Assembly (NCBI GenBank): GCA_037892935.1
Contig: JAYXKI010000005.1
Span: forward strand, 1,488,001-1,552,000
Source: Phlebopus portentosus
Taxonomy: Eukaryota > Basidiomycota > Agaricomycetes > Boletales > Boletinellaceae
Length of the DNA: 64,000 bases
Direction of reading: 5' to 3'
Shown here: piece after piece, positions 35,621-48,382 of the stretch
Layout: each line of letters starts with the position of its first letter
Position numbering within the stretch: the stretch's first letter is position 1
The notes under the pieces: generated by a model
Told to the model about the DNA's origin: nothing
The model's input: only the letters and a program-made list of their open reading frames with translations
The model's database searches: none
Program-made: the position numbers and the translations under genes

Positions 35621-38074
35621 CTATCTTAACATGTAGACATTTATTATAATAAACGAGAGCACGACCGGCCAGGCTGTCCTCAATATTTTGTTCGTGAAGA
35701 CCATCACAGTGCTCATGCGTCTCATTGCATGGCGACCGTTCTTGTCCGTTCCTCGAGATTTCGGTATCCTTCCGTTAGCATCTCGCCGCCTGCAAAGTCT
35801 CGATACTCTGAGAATAGCTCGCTCTAGGAAGATAGGAACACCGATTGTTACACGTCTTCGTCTATTCTGGAGGACAAAAGTCCATGACCTTGCAGGACGC
35901 CTCCTTGGCCAATGCGATCTATAGAAAGAGAGAGGTGCAAAAAATGCACCGTCATGCAGTTGATTTGTCTGATGTGATTCGTCATCGTCATCATCGACAT
36001 GGGGCGAATAGCCTTGTTCAGCATCGCCCGGTGTCATAACGAAACCAGCCGGTGGTGCGACCAGTGGACTCGGCGTAGCCATTCTCCCATTTGAGGTTGT
36101 AGAGAATTTGGGTGTCTTTGGTGTAGCAGTGAAAGTTGCGCTGGATGCACGGTAAGTAGGGGCGAGTCCTCCATTTCCAAGACTCGCGGAGTTTGGCACA
36201 CGGGCTGATCCTAATACGCCAGTATAGTCTGCCTCGGGGCTTGATTGGATCAAGGACTCGTCGTTTGGATCGATATCGAGATTGTACGTCCGTCCATGAT
36301 TCTTTCTTTCGGATAACCTCCTCAACGTGCTGATCGTAACTACGCAGAGGCTGAATAGGAACAGAGGGAGGTAAACATTAACGTAGATAGCTATTTGGTC
36401 GGGTAGGAAGCACGGCGAATCGGTATATGATGGAGTTCCAGACACAACGGAGGAAGGCTCTGCAAGCGACAGGAGCTGGAAGCCCGGGTTGTGGATGCCC
36501 ATGGCCATGGAAAAGGATTTGACGGTGACCTCCCGGACACGATCAATATTTGGATCGGGACCTTCGGAAAGTAGTGAGATACTATGCATGTATTCACAGT
36601 AATCGTGGTCGTCACCACTAAGCACGAACAGACATTAAGTTTTTTGCTATTTAAATGGTTTGATGAACGAGACCTTACCTGAAGATTACGTTTGGTTGAA
36701 TGTTCTTGAGAATGTATTCAGACGTCTGCCTCCCTAGAGTATTTTGATACCCGAAACCGACCCCTCTCCGTATGGTACCCCGCTCTCGTAAAGGTCCACA
36801 GGGGGCTGTATCGGGCCTGAAAAGCGGAATGTGACTGAATAGGACCACGGGGTCCTCTGTTCCCACTGACGAATGAATACCTGTGGGTCTCGCCGATCAC
36901 CTCGCAAGAGTACAGGAAGCAAAGCTTACCGCTCGCGAATTTGTTTCCAAACTCAATCGCGCCCGAATGCAGCGGCTCCCAGGTTTCGAACTTCTGACCG
37001 GCTGAGGAACGTCGATAGTCCTCCTCCACCAGACCGGGAGCATCGAGCATTACTAGAGTGTGGTTCGCCAGCGATACCTGATAGTTCAATGGTCCAAAAT
37101 GTTTAACGTAACGTGACTTTGCATGGTGGGAGAACGTCCGAGAGGATCCTAGGCTGGAAGAACGAATGGGAAGTCAGTCAGACAAATATTGAAGTAATAT
37201 GGGCGGGCCTTACCCTATGTCATGATTTCCCGGTATGTAATAGATTTTTGTTGACGAATCCGTTGAAAAAATGGATTTGAAACGGTTGTAGTATACTTGG
37301 TACCTGGAGAAGTTTATAAGAGTAAGTGAGATGTCTTATTGAGATTTCCTATAGAGAACAAGCCCAGAAAGCTTGCTCCAGGAAAAAATAATACAGTAAT
37401 AAGAGGAGGAGGCGCACAGACTCGGATTCTTCGAAGCAGCCAACTCACTCCTCATCACTATACGCGTTCCTTCCATTATCCATCATATCGCCTAAGAACA
37501 CAACAGCTTCATCATTGCCACTATTCTTCCCTAGGAGTAGTCGTCGAATAGCACTCCAGCTCTTGCGCATATTAAGGTCGATGATGACCTGGGATATCAA
37601 TCCGAGAAGCCATCCACGTTCCGGGTATGATTCCAAGTCGACGATTTGTGGATCGGCGATAAGCAAAACGTGGGCTGGCTGCCGTATTGATTCCTACTCG
37701 TTAAGAAACCATGCGTATTGGTTGGACGAGCGACGCATAAACAGGCTAGGTTAGCTTTCTGAAAACGAGGAGGTCTCTTCCGGGAAACTTACCGTATTCC
37801 CTGCCTCGTCTGAGTGTATAAACTCCTGATCAGGCCATCTACACTTCGCCACGCTCCGATAGAATACCCCGAGTTCATACCAGGCAATGACGAATAACCA
37901 TACAACTCGTAAAACATTCACGGTTGATAGAGTCTTTGCCTTTCTGGTCAAAGCATTTATGAAAGCTGCAAGCCGTGCCTTCCGTGCTGGCCGCATAGAC
38001 GCGAAGTGGGAAAGAGGACGGCGAATACGATATAAGATGGAGAATCGTACACGTACACGTCGGCGGGTGGACAT
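35621..38074 (-). CDS. Cdc1/Ted1/PGAP5-type ER metallophosphoesterase
   Basis: Six exons (38074-37793, 37678-37449, 37303-37214, 37153-36930, 36880-36679, 36617-35621) join in phase to 674 residues. A basic N-terminus is followed by a membrane span (VLRVVWLFVIAWYELGVFY), then a calcineurin-like phosphoesterase domain: ADPQI, FLGDMMDNG, IPGNHD, LFSHIPLFR and SGDDHDYCEYMH, i.e. the metal-binding Asp, Asn and His residues. A second span (YVNVYLPLFLFSLCVV), a long Ser/Pro/Arg-rich loop and a final hydrophobic segment end the protein. Family members (yeast Cdc1/Ted1, human PGAP5) are Mn-dependent and remove ethanolamine-phosphate from GPI glycans in the ER, aiding export of GPI-anchored proteins. 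Which paralogue this is cannot be settled here. Confidence 0.9.
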
Positions 38075-40336
38075 GCAGATTGATCGGCGGAATCAGCGGG
38101 ATCAGCACACGTGCGTCAAGTTGTCGATCTGGGAAATCGCGGTCATGATTCAATCTCAAAAGGAATACGAGCAGTTTAATTGAGCAAATGGCCATTGTGC
38201 CGTATTGAGCACCAATGACGAGTTCACTTACGACTGGCATGCCTTTGCAATGCCAGTGCTTGCTTTGTTGTCTGATACTATGTTCTCTGTGGATGAAAGA
38301 AAAATGATTCGATTTTATTCAGGACAAGACAAAGAAAGGACTGATTTGAGCCACCATATGGGTAGTCTGTACTCCAAGCCGGAACACAATATTCTGTATG
38401 CTAGCTCCGTTAGCATGACCACCAAGCTTGAGGTCGGTGACCCACAAGGCTCATGCAGGAGATGTACCAAACGTCAAGACTATTGGAAAACAGAAGACAA
38501 CACATGTGGATAACATGTCATTCATGAGAGAACAGAGAAAGAGCACACAGCAGCTGCCAAATCCTTGAGGAAGACCGGAGACGGAGAATGATTTCCATTG
38601 ACATTTTCGTCCGCAATTCAACTTGGACGGGCAGGCTTCAAATCGGAACCAAAAAACTTGAATGGTGCATCCTGAAACAAAAATATATTAATTGTCATCC
38701 AGCCTATGTATGTTACTGTAATTATTGGTCCCTAGCATATATATATAGGCATCCTGGAATGAGGAAAGCCGTTGTTTGTTACTGTCTCATTGATGATTGG
38801 GTCCTTGGAACGGTTTCGAACTCCGTTTGAAATCGAGTTTATACGTCTGTCACGTCTGCGTCACAAACAAACTATTCCATAGGTTCAGTCAAGTTCTTTC
38901 AAGTTCTCGCTTTCCAATTCAACATGCTGTAGACTCAATATCTCCAGATTTCTTGTAATATTTACAAAACTGAAACTGTTCAAGATGGAAGTACAGCAAT
39001 TACATCTGCGCTGTCCTTATCCGACCTGTCGGTGGCTTTCAACACGTCGTCCTATGCTCCAAAATAGTTTGATGAAATATTGTGAGTGACTATCAGTCGA
39101 TGCATTGTGAGCATTGCACTTCCTTGTCACCTATTTTTTATTCACTAAGATCTGGGTTCAGATGAATGAGCCTCTATCGTCTAATCGTACCTTTCTCATT
39201 CTCATCAACTTTATTCACAAGGCAATGAGAAAGAGTGCCTGAAATCAAACGAGAATGTCCACAGAGCTGCGTATCGTCATCGTCGTTCCATTTCAGTCGT
39301 ACCGCTTTCTCATTCACATCGACGTTTGATTCTGACTGCGTATAGCTCGTACTCTTGACTCATATAGCCACCTTCTATAGTTCTCATCGATGAGGATTTC
39401 ACCCAGCAGGTGACATACATGCGGGAAAAATCGTTTTTCGTCTAGGCACAGAGCTGCGACTCGTCGGACCTATCAAGTCATGAGACATCATGTAAAGCTT
39501 CCTGGAGTAAAGTGGCGTACTAGTACTGGCCTCATGCTCGTAACGTCAGTTGCTTATCGGGTTTTATCTCCTAAGCCAGAACGGAGGGAACCGATAGGAA
39601 ATGGCAAGAGCGATTGAATTTAGTGATATATGCACAAATATGACGGGCATGCAACGACACGGATGATTCGTATTGGAAGCGAAGCTCAAAGTCGAGATCC
39701 AGAAGACCGAAGTCCGCGCTCTTCAATTACGAGGCATGTACATTCCCTCATTCGTTCAGAACTTGCTTCTGCTCCTTAACAAGCTTTATCAGCTACTGAT
39801 GCGCATCAGAATTCAGTTCAGCGACGTCATCTGCAAGAAGTTGTAATCAATTCTGTCAAGTTCTGGATACAAACGGAGGAAATGGTGCGTCTTTTTGTTC
39901 CGTGTTCGGAATGTGTTCTTTGGAAGAAAGCTACGGACGCGGACGCCTGTCGCATCATGGATGACGTGCTGGCTGAGTCAGAACGTGCAAAAAGAAGACT
40001 TGCAAGTAAATGAAGACTCGGCGAAAAGGTGCGAGCGATGATCCGTCCGTCCCATCCAAAATCTTATCATGTGAATCTCATGTCGGCGAGACAGGATGAT
40101 CTTAGAATAGAACAGGAACGCGAAGAGGCGAAATCGAACCAATCTGGGAGACGTGTCCAGAGCGAGAAGGTTGATTCTAACGCATGCAAATTTAGAGAAG
40201 CAGATTTTTTTCCCTTTCGCAGTAGACGAGACCATCATGCTGATGCGAAACTTGGACGGCGTACATTACGACATACGCAAAATGAAATTAAACATATGCA
40301 CCCCAAAATCGACCGATTGATCATCTGTTCCGGTGG
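38075..40336. other. Gene-poor stretch, nothing recognised
   Basis: About 2.3 kb upstream of the phosphoesterase gene. Frames are short and domain-free and I find no long direct or inverted repeats. It contains the phosphoesterase promoter. Degraded transposon or gene remnants cannot be excluded by eye. Confidence 0.5.
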
Positions 40337-40821
40337 TTAGTCTCGCGTATCAGGGTGCTCTCCACATAACGCACTTCGCTCCAAAACAGTCCCAATCCAT
40401 TTATTTTCTTTGATGCCTTTCTGCTTGGCATTTGCGGCATCCATACGATTCCGTTCGATATCTTCGATATCGATCACTCCGGACATAGAGTGGGATGGGA
40501 AGATTACGCGGAGATGAAGATGCATATGGCATGCCGCAGCGATAAGAACGCAAGCCTTGAGTACAACAAAACCAGAACAAGGTCCGGGTTGGAAGCCTAT
40601 GAGAGTCGTAATGTCTTCGTTTATTGTGGGGGTGGGGGTGGGGATGGGGACGAGCACGAACGAAGAATCCGGAAACGGAGCAGGAACAAGAAACTCACGC
40701 TAGCGTATCGGCGGCCGTATGCATTCCAAGTCCAAGTTCCGTGAAGTAGGCGTCGCTGAATCCCCGACAGATTGGAGGATAAGAAAAGAAATTACCTCAG
40801 CTCACTCCGCGGCGTGAACAT
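40337..40821 (-). CDS. Possible small gene, unrecognised
   Basis: A candidate only. ATG 40821 starts a 26-base exon (to 40796), joined in phase across a 40-base GT..AG intron to 40755-40699 (reading LSDAYFTELGLGMHTAADT), which ends at a good GTGAGT donor. Downstream an open frame runs to a stop at 40337 (GFQPGPCSGFVVLKACVLI... then a charged end). I could not find an acceptor that joins exon 2 to that frame in phase, so the third exon is uncertain. It may be an unrelated chance frame. No domain recognised. Confidence 0.25.
40625..40655 (+). repeat. G-rich simple tract
   Basis: Runs of four or five G separated by T or AT (GTGGGGGTGGGGGTGGGGAT), able to form a G-quadruplex in principle. It lies in the putative intron of the candidate small gene. 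Confidence 0.6.
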
Positions 40822-41510
40822 GGGTTGCATGTGCATTTGCGAGCGGCAGCGGATTGTTCGCCGTTCGCCGTTGAAGACGGGGCCAGCAGTGGGCTAACGC
40901 GAGAATTTGGCCCCGCAGTGAGGGTCGGCACGGTGATGAGTCATGCGTCTATTCTATTCTATTGATATCGGCATGCCAAGTATGGAAGCCCACGTACGTC
41001 ATGGCACGAGATCAAATCGGGAACATATAAGGTTACCAGACCAGATCATCCGGTCCGGTCTTTGGTTTACGCGATTATGGTACTGCTTAGGACTATGCCA
41101 TGGACTATACACATCTGTGGCGAGCACCTATCGTAGGGGGCCTCAATCTGTGGCCAGTACACCTGGTACCAGTATTGACCAGAGTTGAGCGATGGAGGCA
41201 GATTAGGCGGAGACAAAGGTATGGGGGAGGACTCCACCAAGCACAAGTCGGGACTGAAATTTATATGTCGGTCTGCATCGTGAGCACCGTGGAGCACATC
41301 TTGTTGCAGACCGGCCCTATCGCTTATAGTTTCAGTATATAAAGTGCGGTCAATTCGCGTCTGATTCATCCCCAGCCCTCTCCTTCTCCACATCCTTTCT
41401 CACGTCGCTGACCTTCTGCTCGGCCTGCTGTATTGATCTACTTGACACTGTTGTGATATACACCTTCGCGACGTGTGATTTACTAGCTCACTGGCTGGGC
41501 GAAGAGCGTC
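40822..41510 (+). promoter_or_regulatory. Promoter region of MFS copy 1
   Basis: It contains a TATA-like TATATAAAG (41336-41344) and a pyrimidine-rich leader (41370-41410). From about 40971 on it aligns with the promoter of copy 2. Confidence 0.55.
41254..41335. repeat. Invertible-looking promoter segment, orientation 1
   Basis: 82 bases bounded by CTGAAA at the left and TTTCAG at the right. The reverse complement, not the direct sequence, matches 45221-45297 in the promoter of copy 2 (shared blocks GTCTGCAACAAG and GTGCTCCACGG). Confidence 0.8.
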
Positions 41511-43563
41511 ATGACTTCCAACGAGAAGGATTTCGAGAAACCGACAGAGTCCTTTACCGACTCAGTCCCGAGCAAGGACGAGCCCGAGCCTGTGCACAAG
41601 CGTCTTAAAGTCATCGATCCCGCCGCGGAGAATGTCAACGCAAAACTCGCTAATCCGCTTGCCGGTATACCGCAGGATCAGCTTATGCGCGATGGTGCCC
41701 TGTTCGCTCGCACCCATGGACTCGCTGACCTCGAGACTGAGTTTGCCAAGGGTGCACTCATAGCCCAGGACCCCCTCGGCTTCGAGGGTCTTGATGTACT
41801 CACGGAGGATGACAAAGCCATCTTGAGGAAGGAACAAACGAGCCGGTGGGATCAGACAAAGACCCTGTACTGGTGAGTCGTGTCTTTATATCCCGCCAGA
41901 TGAAGTAGTGAAGTTTATCATGTAGGCTTGTCATAATGTGTTCGGTCTGTGCTACCGTGCAAGGCATGGACGAGACTGTCATAAATGGCGCCCAATTATA
42001 CTTTGCACCCCAATTCCATATCGATACCGAAACTCAGACTGGTGATGCGGGTCGAAACCAGTGGCTTCTCGGTCTAGTCAATTCCGCGCCTTATGTGAGT
42101 CTCTTCGATCTTCTTGACGAGTGTCGAACTGAAATTTGTGTTTAGTTATGCTGTGCAGTCCTTGGATGTTGGATTACAGACCCTCTGAACAGACTATTTG
42201 GTCGCCGGGGAACGATATTCATCACGGCGACTTTCTCTTTCTTGACTTGTATTTGGCAAGGTGTAACCAATTCCTGGCAACACCTCTTCGTTGCGCGTTT
42301 CGTCCTTGGCCTTGGTATAGGTCCTAAGTCGACCACCGTACCCGTGTACGCAGCGGAATGTGCTCCGACTCCCATCCGTGGCGCACTTGTCATGATGTGG
42401 CAGATGTGGACCGCGTTCGGGATCATGCTTGGTTTCGTCTCAGATCTCATTTTCCTCAAGGTCCGCGACCCAGCGCATATTACTGGCTTGAACTGGAGGC
42501 TCATGCTTGCGAGTGCCGGTGTTCCCGCTCTCTTCGTCATGGCCCAAGTCTTCTTCTGTCCTGAATCTCCACGGTGGTTATTAGGACGCGGTCGAGTCGA
42601 GGATGCGTATCGTAGCCTTGCTCGCCTCCGAAAGGATCCTTTACTTGCTGCTCGTGATCTGTACTACATCTACATTCAGCTCGAGTTAGAGGAATCAATT
42701 GACCGTGGACACCGTTTCATTGAGCTGTTTTCCATCCCGCGTAATCGTCGAGCAGCACTTGCGAGTTTCATCGTTATGTTCATGCAGCAATTCTGTGGAG
42801 TCAACGCCATTGCATATTACTCGACTAACGTCTTCACGCAGGCGGGTTTCAGTGTCACGTCTGCGTTCCTCGCGAGTTTCGGTTTTGGTACCATTAACTT
42901 CTTGTTTGCGCTTCCTGCTGTGAAGACGATTGACACGTTTGGACGTCGAAACTTGCTTTTGACAACATTCCCGCTCATGTCTTTGTTCTTGCTGTTGACG
43001 GGCTTCGCGTTCTGGATCCCTGACAATGGTAATGCACGCATTGGTATTGTAGCTCTGGGAATCTACTTGTTCACCATGGTCTACTCTCCTGGCGAGGGTC
43101 CAGTGCCATTTACAGTGCGGTCCATTTCACTTGGCGTGTCTATTATTGATATGAACTAAAACATTGATTGCAGTACTCCGCTGAAGCCTTCCCATTATAC
43201 GTTCGTGACATTGGTATGTCCTTCGCAACCGCGACAACCTGGTTCTTCAACTTCATCGTCTCCATCACTTTCCCGCGTCTCGTGGGTGCGTTTACCCCAC
43301 AAGGCGCCTTCGGATGGTATGCGGCATGGAACGCGATTGGCTTCGTTTTGGTCCTCATGTTCGTTCCCGAGACGAAGGCATTATCACTCGAGGAGTTGGA
43401 CCAAGTATTTTCGGTACCCACAAGAACGCATGCAACATACCAGCTCAGGGCGCTTCCGAGGAACATCAAGAAGTACATCTTCAGGATGAAGGTGGCGGAT
43501 GTGCCGCCGCTTTATCAATACGAGGGCGAGAAGACATTCGCACCGACCGCTGCAGTTGCCTGA
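41511..43563 (+). CDS. MFS sugar/polyol-type transporter, copy 1
   Basis: Four exons, 41511-41872, 41926-42094, 42146-43114, 43174-43563; 629 residues. A ~120-residue hydrophilic N-terminus (probably cytosolic) precedes the 12-span sugar-porter fold. Signatures: GMDETVINGAQ in span 1, NRLFGRRG (192-199) in loop 2-3, PESPRWLLGRGR (from 316) after span 6, QQFCGVNAIAYYS in span 7, DTFGRRN, and VPETKALSLEELD after span 12. These place it in the sugar transporter family (H+ symport of sugars or polyols such as inositol across the plasma membrane); the substrate is unknown. It forms a tandem pair with copy 2. Exon 3 and the intron before it are almost identical in the two genes. Confidence 0.92.
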
Positions 43564-45486
43564 ACGTAAATCCTACCGAGCTGTGCGGAGTGTCCCGTCT
43601 TCCCGCGCATTGCAGTGGTCTGCCGGTGTTTTCCTTGTTCACGAACTCATACGTACATTGACATTTCCTACTCTATTTTTTCTTTTGCCTATTTGACCGC
43701 AGTAAAAATATCCTGTAATGCAAGTTCTTCATGTTGTCTTTCTTGCAAAATAACTTTGTATTTCTAGCGAGTCGATCTTATTTTATCTAAAGTTCTATAT
43801 TGCTTGGAACATAACGACGTCATTTGTATAAAGATATGAGTTCAATCGCGAATTCTCCCGGTGGATCTATGGTAGATAAATTATACCGTTTTTTGATATT
43901 TGTCATTATCAATAAAAAGTTCAACTGGGTATCCCAACAGCTTTCATTTTCTTTAGTAATTGGTACGACAAGAGATTAGAACAAATATGATACATGGTAT
44001 TCACAATGTGCATACAAGCCTGTCAAATTCATCAAATCAACCACCGGTTACAAATCCAGATGTTGTTCAATTAGCAATGAAAGCCAATGAAAGGCTTGCT
44101 TTTAGTCTCTAGATTTACATATTGGAAGATGGTGAGCTGGACCTATTTCGACCTCTCCTTAACATGAACTTTATTAGTCTATGAAAGAATGACTATTTTG
44201 TTTTTCAGGCTGCAAAAAAACCTGAGACTCACTCTCCCTCCTACCACCACCATTACTCATAGGAAAATCCCACGTCAATCTAAAACCCTACAGTAACCTA
44301 TCCTCCACTTCAATGTGGGATAGCCCATGCCAATGTATGCTTCGGCGGGTGAGTATAAAACCTTGCACCAGGCAGACTGTTCAAAACCTGTACCCGATTT
44401 GTGTACAAGGGAAATGTCTAGACAAAGAATAAATCCAGATGACATGAAGGGGAAAAAGAAAGTAAAGGCAAGAAAGCAGTCAGTCAAGTTGAAATGAAGG
44501 CACCTGACATAGATTTGGGCATGAGGACTCCAGTCTGAAGAGAGACTGTGATGATAACATGCAATCTAATCTATCAAATTTTTTTCAAAGAAGCAGCTTG
44601 ATCATTGCACTAGGACTGATTGTACATGGGTAGGATGGCTTCGACTCCATGTATAATAGCAACAGAGTGCTTACAAAGTGGAAAGTTGCTTACAAATATA
44701 GAAATTACTTTATTTAGGTGACTTATATAGTTCATTTTACTTTCTAGTTTCCGTTGCAAACGTTTGTTTCCACTCGACCTCACATTCAAAGCACGCTGTT
44801 GACAACTACTTTCCACCGGCATATTTGAGATTCCCCATGAACCCTACACATACTCAGGACTCCTCGCACACCTACCTGAACAAATATCCGCTCTTTAGAC
44901 AGTTTCATACATTTCGATCCGGAGGGACACTGTAATAGCGGCACGTTATGTAAGTATGTAGCCCATGTACGTCACGCCACGAGATTAAGTAGGGAGCATA
45001 TGATATTACGAAGTAACATCATCCAGTCCAGACTTTGGTTTACGCGATTATGGCTACTGAGGACTACGCCATGGATTATACACATCTGATGGCGGGCGAC
45101 TATCGTTGGGGGGGGCCTCAATCCGTGGCCAGCGCACGTATTACCAGCATTGACCAGGGCTGAGCGACGGAGGCAGATTAGGCGGAGACAAAAGTATGGA
45201 GGACTCCACCGAAGCGCAAGCCGAAACGATGAGCGATATGTCTGCAACAAGGTATGCTCCACGGCGCTCACGGCGCAGGCCGACATATGAATTTCAGTCT
45301 AAGTATATAAGCTCAAGGTAAGATCTATTCACGTCTGGTCTATCCCCAGTCCTCTCCTTCTCCGCATCCTTTCTCACATAGCTGACATTCTGCTCGGCCT
45401 GTTGTATTGATCTGCTTGACACCGTTGTGATATACACACCTTCGCGACTTGTGATTTACTAGCTCACTGGCTGGGCGAAGAGCGTC
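43564..45486. other. Between MFS copies 1 and 2
   Basis: It holds the 3' flank of copy 1 (to ~43848), about 1.1 kb with no recognisable gene (A/T-rich, short frames), and the copy 2 promoter from ~44940, with TATATAAG at 45304-45311. Confidence 0.6.
45221..45297. repeat. Invertible-looking promoter segment, orientation 2
   Basis: 77 bases (CCGAAA...TTTCAG) matching the reverse complement of 41254-41335, while the flanks on both sides match copy 1 in direct orientation. Confidence 0.8.
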
Positions 45487-47540
45487 ATGACTTCCAACGA
45501 GAAGGATCTCGAGAAACCGACAGAGTCCTTTACCGACTCAGTTCCGGGTAAAGACGAGCCCGCGTACAAGCAACATTTCAAAGATGTCGATTCCGCTGGC
45601 GAGAATGTCAGCGCAAAACTCGCTAATCCGCTCGCCGGTATACCGCAGGATCAACTTATGCGCGATGGTGCCCTGTTCGCTCGCACCCACGGACTCGCTG
45701 ACCTCGAGACTGAGTTTGCCAAGGGTGCACTCATAGCCCAGGACCCCCTCGGCTTCGAGGGTCTTGATGTACTCACCGGGGATGACAAGGCCATCCTGAA
45801 GAAGGAGCAAACGAGCCGGTGGGATCAGACGAAGACCTTGTACTGGTGAGTCCTCCTGTCTTTATCTTTTTCAGACGAAATAGGGAATGGTATCATCTTC
45901 ATAGGCTCGTTATTGTGTGTTCGGTCTGTGCTGCCGTGCAAGGTATGGACGAGACTGTCACAAATGGTGCCCAATTATACTTTGGACCCCAATTCCATAT
46001 CGATCCTGAAACTCAGACCGGTGATGCGGGTCGAAACCAGTGGCTTCTCGGTCTAGTCAATTCCGCACCTTATGTGAGTCTCTTCGATCTTCTTGACGAG
46101 TGTCGAACTGAAATTTGTGTTTAGTTATGCTGTGCAGTCCTTGGATGTTGGATTACAGACCCTCTGAACAGACTATTTGGTCGCCGGGGAACGATATTCA
46201 TCACGGCGACTTTCTCTTTCTTGACTTGTATTTGGCAAGGTGTAACCAATTCCTGGCAGCACCTCTTCGTTGCGCGTTTCGTCCTTGGCCTTGGTATAGG
46301 TCCTAAGTCGACCACCGTACCCGTGTACGCAGCGGAATGTGCTCCGACTCCCATCCGTGGCGCACTTGTCATGATGTGGCAGATGTGGACCGCGTTCGGG
46401 ATCATGCTTGGTTTCGTCTCAGATCTCATTTTCCTCAAGGTCCGCGACCCAGCGCATATTACTGGCTTGAACTGGAGGCTCATGCTTGCGAGTGCCGGTG
46501 TTCCCGCTCTCTTCGTCATGGCCCAAGTCTTCTTCTGTCCTGAATCCCCACGGTGGTTATTAGGACGCGGTCGAATCGAGGATGCGTATCGTAGCCTTGC
46601 TCGCCTCCGAAAGGATCCTTTACTTGCTGCTCGTGATCTGTACTACATCTACATTCAGCTCGAGTTAGAGGAATCAATTGACCGTGGACACCGTTTCATT
46701 GAGCTGTTTTCCATCCCGCGTAATCGTCGAGCAGCGCTCGCCAGTTTCATCGTTATGTTCATGCAGCAATTCTGCGGGCTCAATGCAATTACGTATTATT
46801 CGACTAACGTCTTCACGCAGGCGGGTTTCAGTGTCACGTCTGCGTTCCTCGCGAGTTTCGGTTTTGGTGCCATTAACTTCTTGTTTGCGCTTCCTGCTGT
46901 GAAGACGATTGACACGTTTGGACGTCGAAACTTGCTTTTGACAACATTCCCGCTCATGTCTTTGTTCTTGCTGTTGACGGGCTTCGCGTTCTGGATCCCT
47001 GGCAATGGTAATGCGCGCATTGGCGTAGTAGCTCTAGGAATCTACTTGTTCGGCATGGTCTACTCTCCTGGCGAGGGTCCAGTGCCATTTACAGTATGTT
47101 CTATCCGTTAGACCTCATTTTTTTTGTCTAAATTTATACGTTGATTACAGTACTCTGCTGAAGCTTTTCCATTATACGTTCGTGACATTGGAATGTCCTT
47201 TGCAACTGCTACGACCTGGTTCTTCAACTTCGTCGTCTCCATCACTTTTCCACGTCTCGTGGGCGCGTTCAGTCAACAAGGCGCCTTCGGATGGTATGCG
47301 GCATGGAACGTAATTGGTTTCGTTCTGATCCTCCTGTTCGTCCCCGAGACGAAGGCATTATCATTGGAGGAGTTAGACCAGGTGTTCTCAGTACCCACAA
47401 GGACGCATGCAACATACCAGCTTAAGGCACTTCCGAGGAACATCAAGAGGTATATCTTCAGGATGAAGGTGGAGGATGTGCCACCGCTTTATCGATACGA
47501 GGGCGAGAAGACGTTTGCATCAACCGCTGCGGCTGCCTGA
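45487..47540 (+). CDS. MFS sugar/polyol-type transporter, copy 2
   Basis: Four exons, 45487-45845, 45905-46073, 46125-47093, 47151-47540; 628 residues. Architecture and motifs are as in copy 1, with few replacements: in exon 3 the protein differs at only a handful of sites (for example QQFCGLNAITYYS), while exon 1 differs more (GKDEPAYKQHFKDVD) and intron 3 has diverged. Intron 2 is identical base for base to that of copy 1. The open frame is intact. It probably transports the same class of substrate as copy 1; different promoters may give different expression. Confidence 0.92.
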
Positions 47541-48382
47541 ACGTTGACCTACGAGGTGCAAGGAACCTTACGTCTTTCGGCGTACTACCTTTGCGAGCCA
47601 ATGTTTTATCTGTTCACAACCTCATGCGTCGATTTACTTTCCCCGCTTTTTTCTCCCATTCGACCGCGGAAAAAAATCTTGTAGCGCAATTTCTTGATAC
47701 TGTTTTTCTTGCAATGTGACTGTATTTCTAGCGGATCGATCTATTTTTATCTGAAGTTCTACTACGTTGATTGGAAAACGTAGGGACGTAATTTGTATAA
47801 ATATATGTATTCAATCGTATTCTTGTGGCTTGCGCTCAATTTTGATTGGTATATCGATAGGAGACATCTGAAGATGCCGCTAGCGAGGGATTTGATTTTG
47901 TGGAAGTTTGAGTCTAACCACCCGAGCGATATTGCAGAATACTTCTCTCTTCGGGATGCTCGTCGCTTTGTGACGTGAGCGCACAAAAATTGAGCGCTGG
48001 TTCTCAGCCGATGAAGACCTGAGCGTTGTGGCAAATATATTCGGCCGAAATAGGAAATCACAGCACTCAGGTTTTCTTGTGTCGATCAAATCTCTCGTCA
48101 AGAATGATCCACCCTCTTGGCCAGAAGGTTAGACTCGCTATGTGGCTCGCCAAGGAACGATATGTCAAGGGTCAGGAACAAATAATGTTATTCGTAACCA
48201 GCGATACAAGAAATAAAAAGCGCTACATAGACACTAGAACTAGTGGTAGTAGTATCAGTAAAACAAATTGGTTGCGAGCACCCCGAAGAAGGTGGCATCT
48301 CATATCTTCGTGAAGTCATACCGGTCCGTTCCACGAGCCGGCCGGTCAATAAGTCAGTACTATCGATGCTTTACAACGGCAT
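47541..48382. other. Between converging MFS copies 2 and 3
   Basis: 842 bases: 3' flank of copy 2 to ~47817, then the 3' flank of copy 3. No gene seen. Confidence 0.5.

Larger units (their letters stand above)
40971..43848 (+). repeat. Duplicated segment, copy 1 (MFS gene with promoter and 3' flank)
   Basis: The segment matches 44940-47817 from the upstream region (ACGTACGTCATGGCACGAG in copy 1) through the gene to the 3' flank (GTATAAAGATATGAGTTCAATCG). Coding parts are far closer than flanks, and the promoter match is interrupted by an inverted piece. Confidence 0.8.
44940..47817 (+). repeat. Duplicated segment, copy 2 (MFS gene with promoter and 3' flank)
   Basis: Partner of 40971-43848 at a spacing of about 3.97 kb, same orientation. 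Confidence 0.8.
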
